Of a stretch of DNA of 6,580 nt, positions 6,013 to 6,580 are shown in pieces. Made by a program: the position numbers and the translations under genes. Origin of the DNA: CAWHOW01 sp050013795 (GTDB lineage Bacteria; Bacteroidota; Bacteroidia; Bacteroidales; CG2-30-32-10). The stretch is from the NCBI GenBank assembly GCA_050013795.1, contig JBEKEO010000178.1, positions 1-6,580 on the forward strand, read 5' to 3'. Below the pieces are notes generated by a model. That model searched no databases, had not been told where the DNA came from, and saw only the letters and a list, made by a program, of their open reading frames with translations. Each line of letters begins with the position of its first letter. Within the stretch, counting starts at the first letter, position 1.

Positions 6013-6580
6013 ATGACAGCAGGATTAAGCTTTATCCCCGGACCAAATGCCGCATTTGATGCATGGCAGACAAATTTTGTAATACAGGTTAACCTGTACA
6101 AAGCAGGCTGGAACTGGAACAGCGACGCCACAGCCGAATGGACGCTGCTGACAGGCCCCGGAAACGTGAAACAAGCCCGATGGGCGGCTGCATGGGCAAA
6201 AATAAGCAGCAAGGAATTCAAGCACAGCGACGAGGAGGAACTGAAAGAAGCCCGCAAATCGTACGAAAGCGGCGACAGGAACAACCCTGCCGACACCAGC
6301 CTCAGGATGTTCGCTAAAAGGTATATTACCAATAATGTAAAGGTGAGCGGCACTCAGAAAAAAGCCTGCCGCCTTACCGTTCAGGATAATATACTCACCC
6401 CAAGTTCGGAACTTAAAGTAATTATTAAGGAACCTACCATTGCATTAAAGGAGCAAACTCATCTGGTGCATAAAATAGTAGTGAATTACCCGGGCACCAA
6501 AAGTCGCAAGAAACGCAAAGGTGTTAAGGAGGTAATGGTGTATATGCAGGTGCAGGCTGCAAACCTGCCCACAGCAACGG
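6013..6580 (+). CDS. Bacteroidota hypothetical protein of unknown function, 3' end outside window
   Basis: 189 codons are visible from ATG 6013 to the right edge. The start MTAGLSFIPGPNAAFDAWQ follows an AT-rich leader (AAACTTAAAATTTAAAATT), typical of Bacteroidota starts without a Shine-Dalgarno site. There is no signal peptide or membrane segment, so the protein is probably cytoplasmic. Residues 1-110 look helical: FIPGPNAAFDAWQTNFV near the start, QARWAAAWAKI (54-64), a charged helix EEELKEARKSYESG, then FAKRYITNNVKVS (100-112). From about 130 the sequence is beta-like (ELKVIIKE, HKIVVNYPGT, KEVMVYMQVQA) with a basic loop KSRKKRKGVK. This layout matches a family of Bacteroidota hypotheticals I recall beginning with FIPxPDAxFxxWQ, followed by a helical part and an Fn3-like part. 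No role is known to me. Codons in about 6100-6330 are GC-rich compared with the flanks, which may reflect transfer. Confidence 0.85.
   Translation, partial: MTAGLSFIPGPNAAFDAWQTNFVIQVNLYKAGWNWNSDATAEWTLLTGPGNVKQARWAAAWAKISSKEFKHSDEEELKEARKSYESGDRNNPADTSLRMFAKRYITNNVKVSGTQKKACRLTVQDNILTPSSELKVIIKEPTIALKEQTHLVHKIVVNYPGTKSRKKRKGVKEVMVYMQVQAANLPTAT

Noticed and set aside
5946..6353. Minus-strand ORFs of 135 and 66 codons
   Set aside because: They are antisense to the start of the 6013 gene, whose protein matches a recalled family pattern. Their Ser/Leu/Cys-rich translations are typical of antisense frames.

Overview
This window looks like chromosomal DNA of an AT-rich member of the Bacteroidota. 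The evidence is a PorU-type sortase of the type IX secretion system (T9SS), a secreted protein with a T9SS C-terminal sorting domain, two -7 boxes fitting the Bacteroidota consensus TAnnTTTG, and AT-rich translation start regions in place of strong Shine-Dalgarno sites. The genus cannot be told from what is visible.

Layout. Positions 1-3657 (minus strand) hold 1219 codons of a large porU gene that runs off the left edge. It has a signal peptide, the PorU N-terminal region, and a complete gingipain-like C25 peptidase domain with its His and Cys. A 171-bp divergent spacer follows. A plus-strand gene (3829-4758) then encodes a secreted protein whose last ~70 residues are the kind of tail PorU removes, so a processing enzyme and a likely substrate sit back to back. 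Eighteen bases after it lies a 90-bp palindromic element (4777-4866) that folds as an outer stem carrying two inner hairpins.

The right third (4867-6580) is an accessory-looking block. A promoter near 5014-5021 reads into a 47-codon small ORF (5050-5193). Its stop is one base before the ATG of a small basic protein with a possible winged-helix character (5195-5599). Immediately after that gene come three head-to-tail 11-bp repeats (5604-5636), a good Bacteroidota promoter (5648-5679), and a leader with five exact-length 21-bp tandem repeats (5801-5905). The last gene, of a cytoplasmic Bacteroidota family of unknown function, starts at 6013 and runs off the right edge. Its GC-rich stretch contrasts with the AT-rich flanks.

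How the parts may work together. The left half is a secretion and processing theme: PorU cleaves the sorting tail of exported proteins at the outer membrane. The right half could be a small regulator with its operator array, controlling a repeat-bearing transcript that ends in the 6013 gene. That second reading is inference, and it is the part most worth following up.
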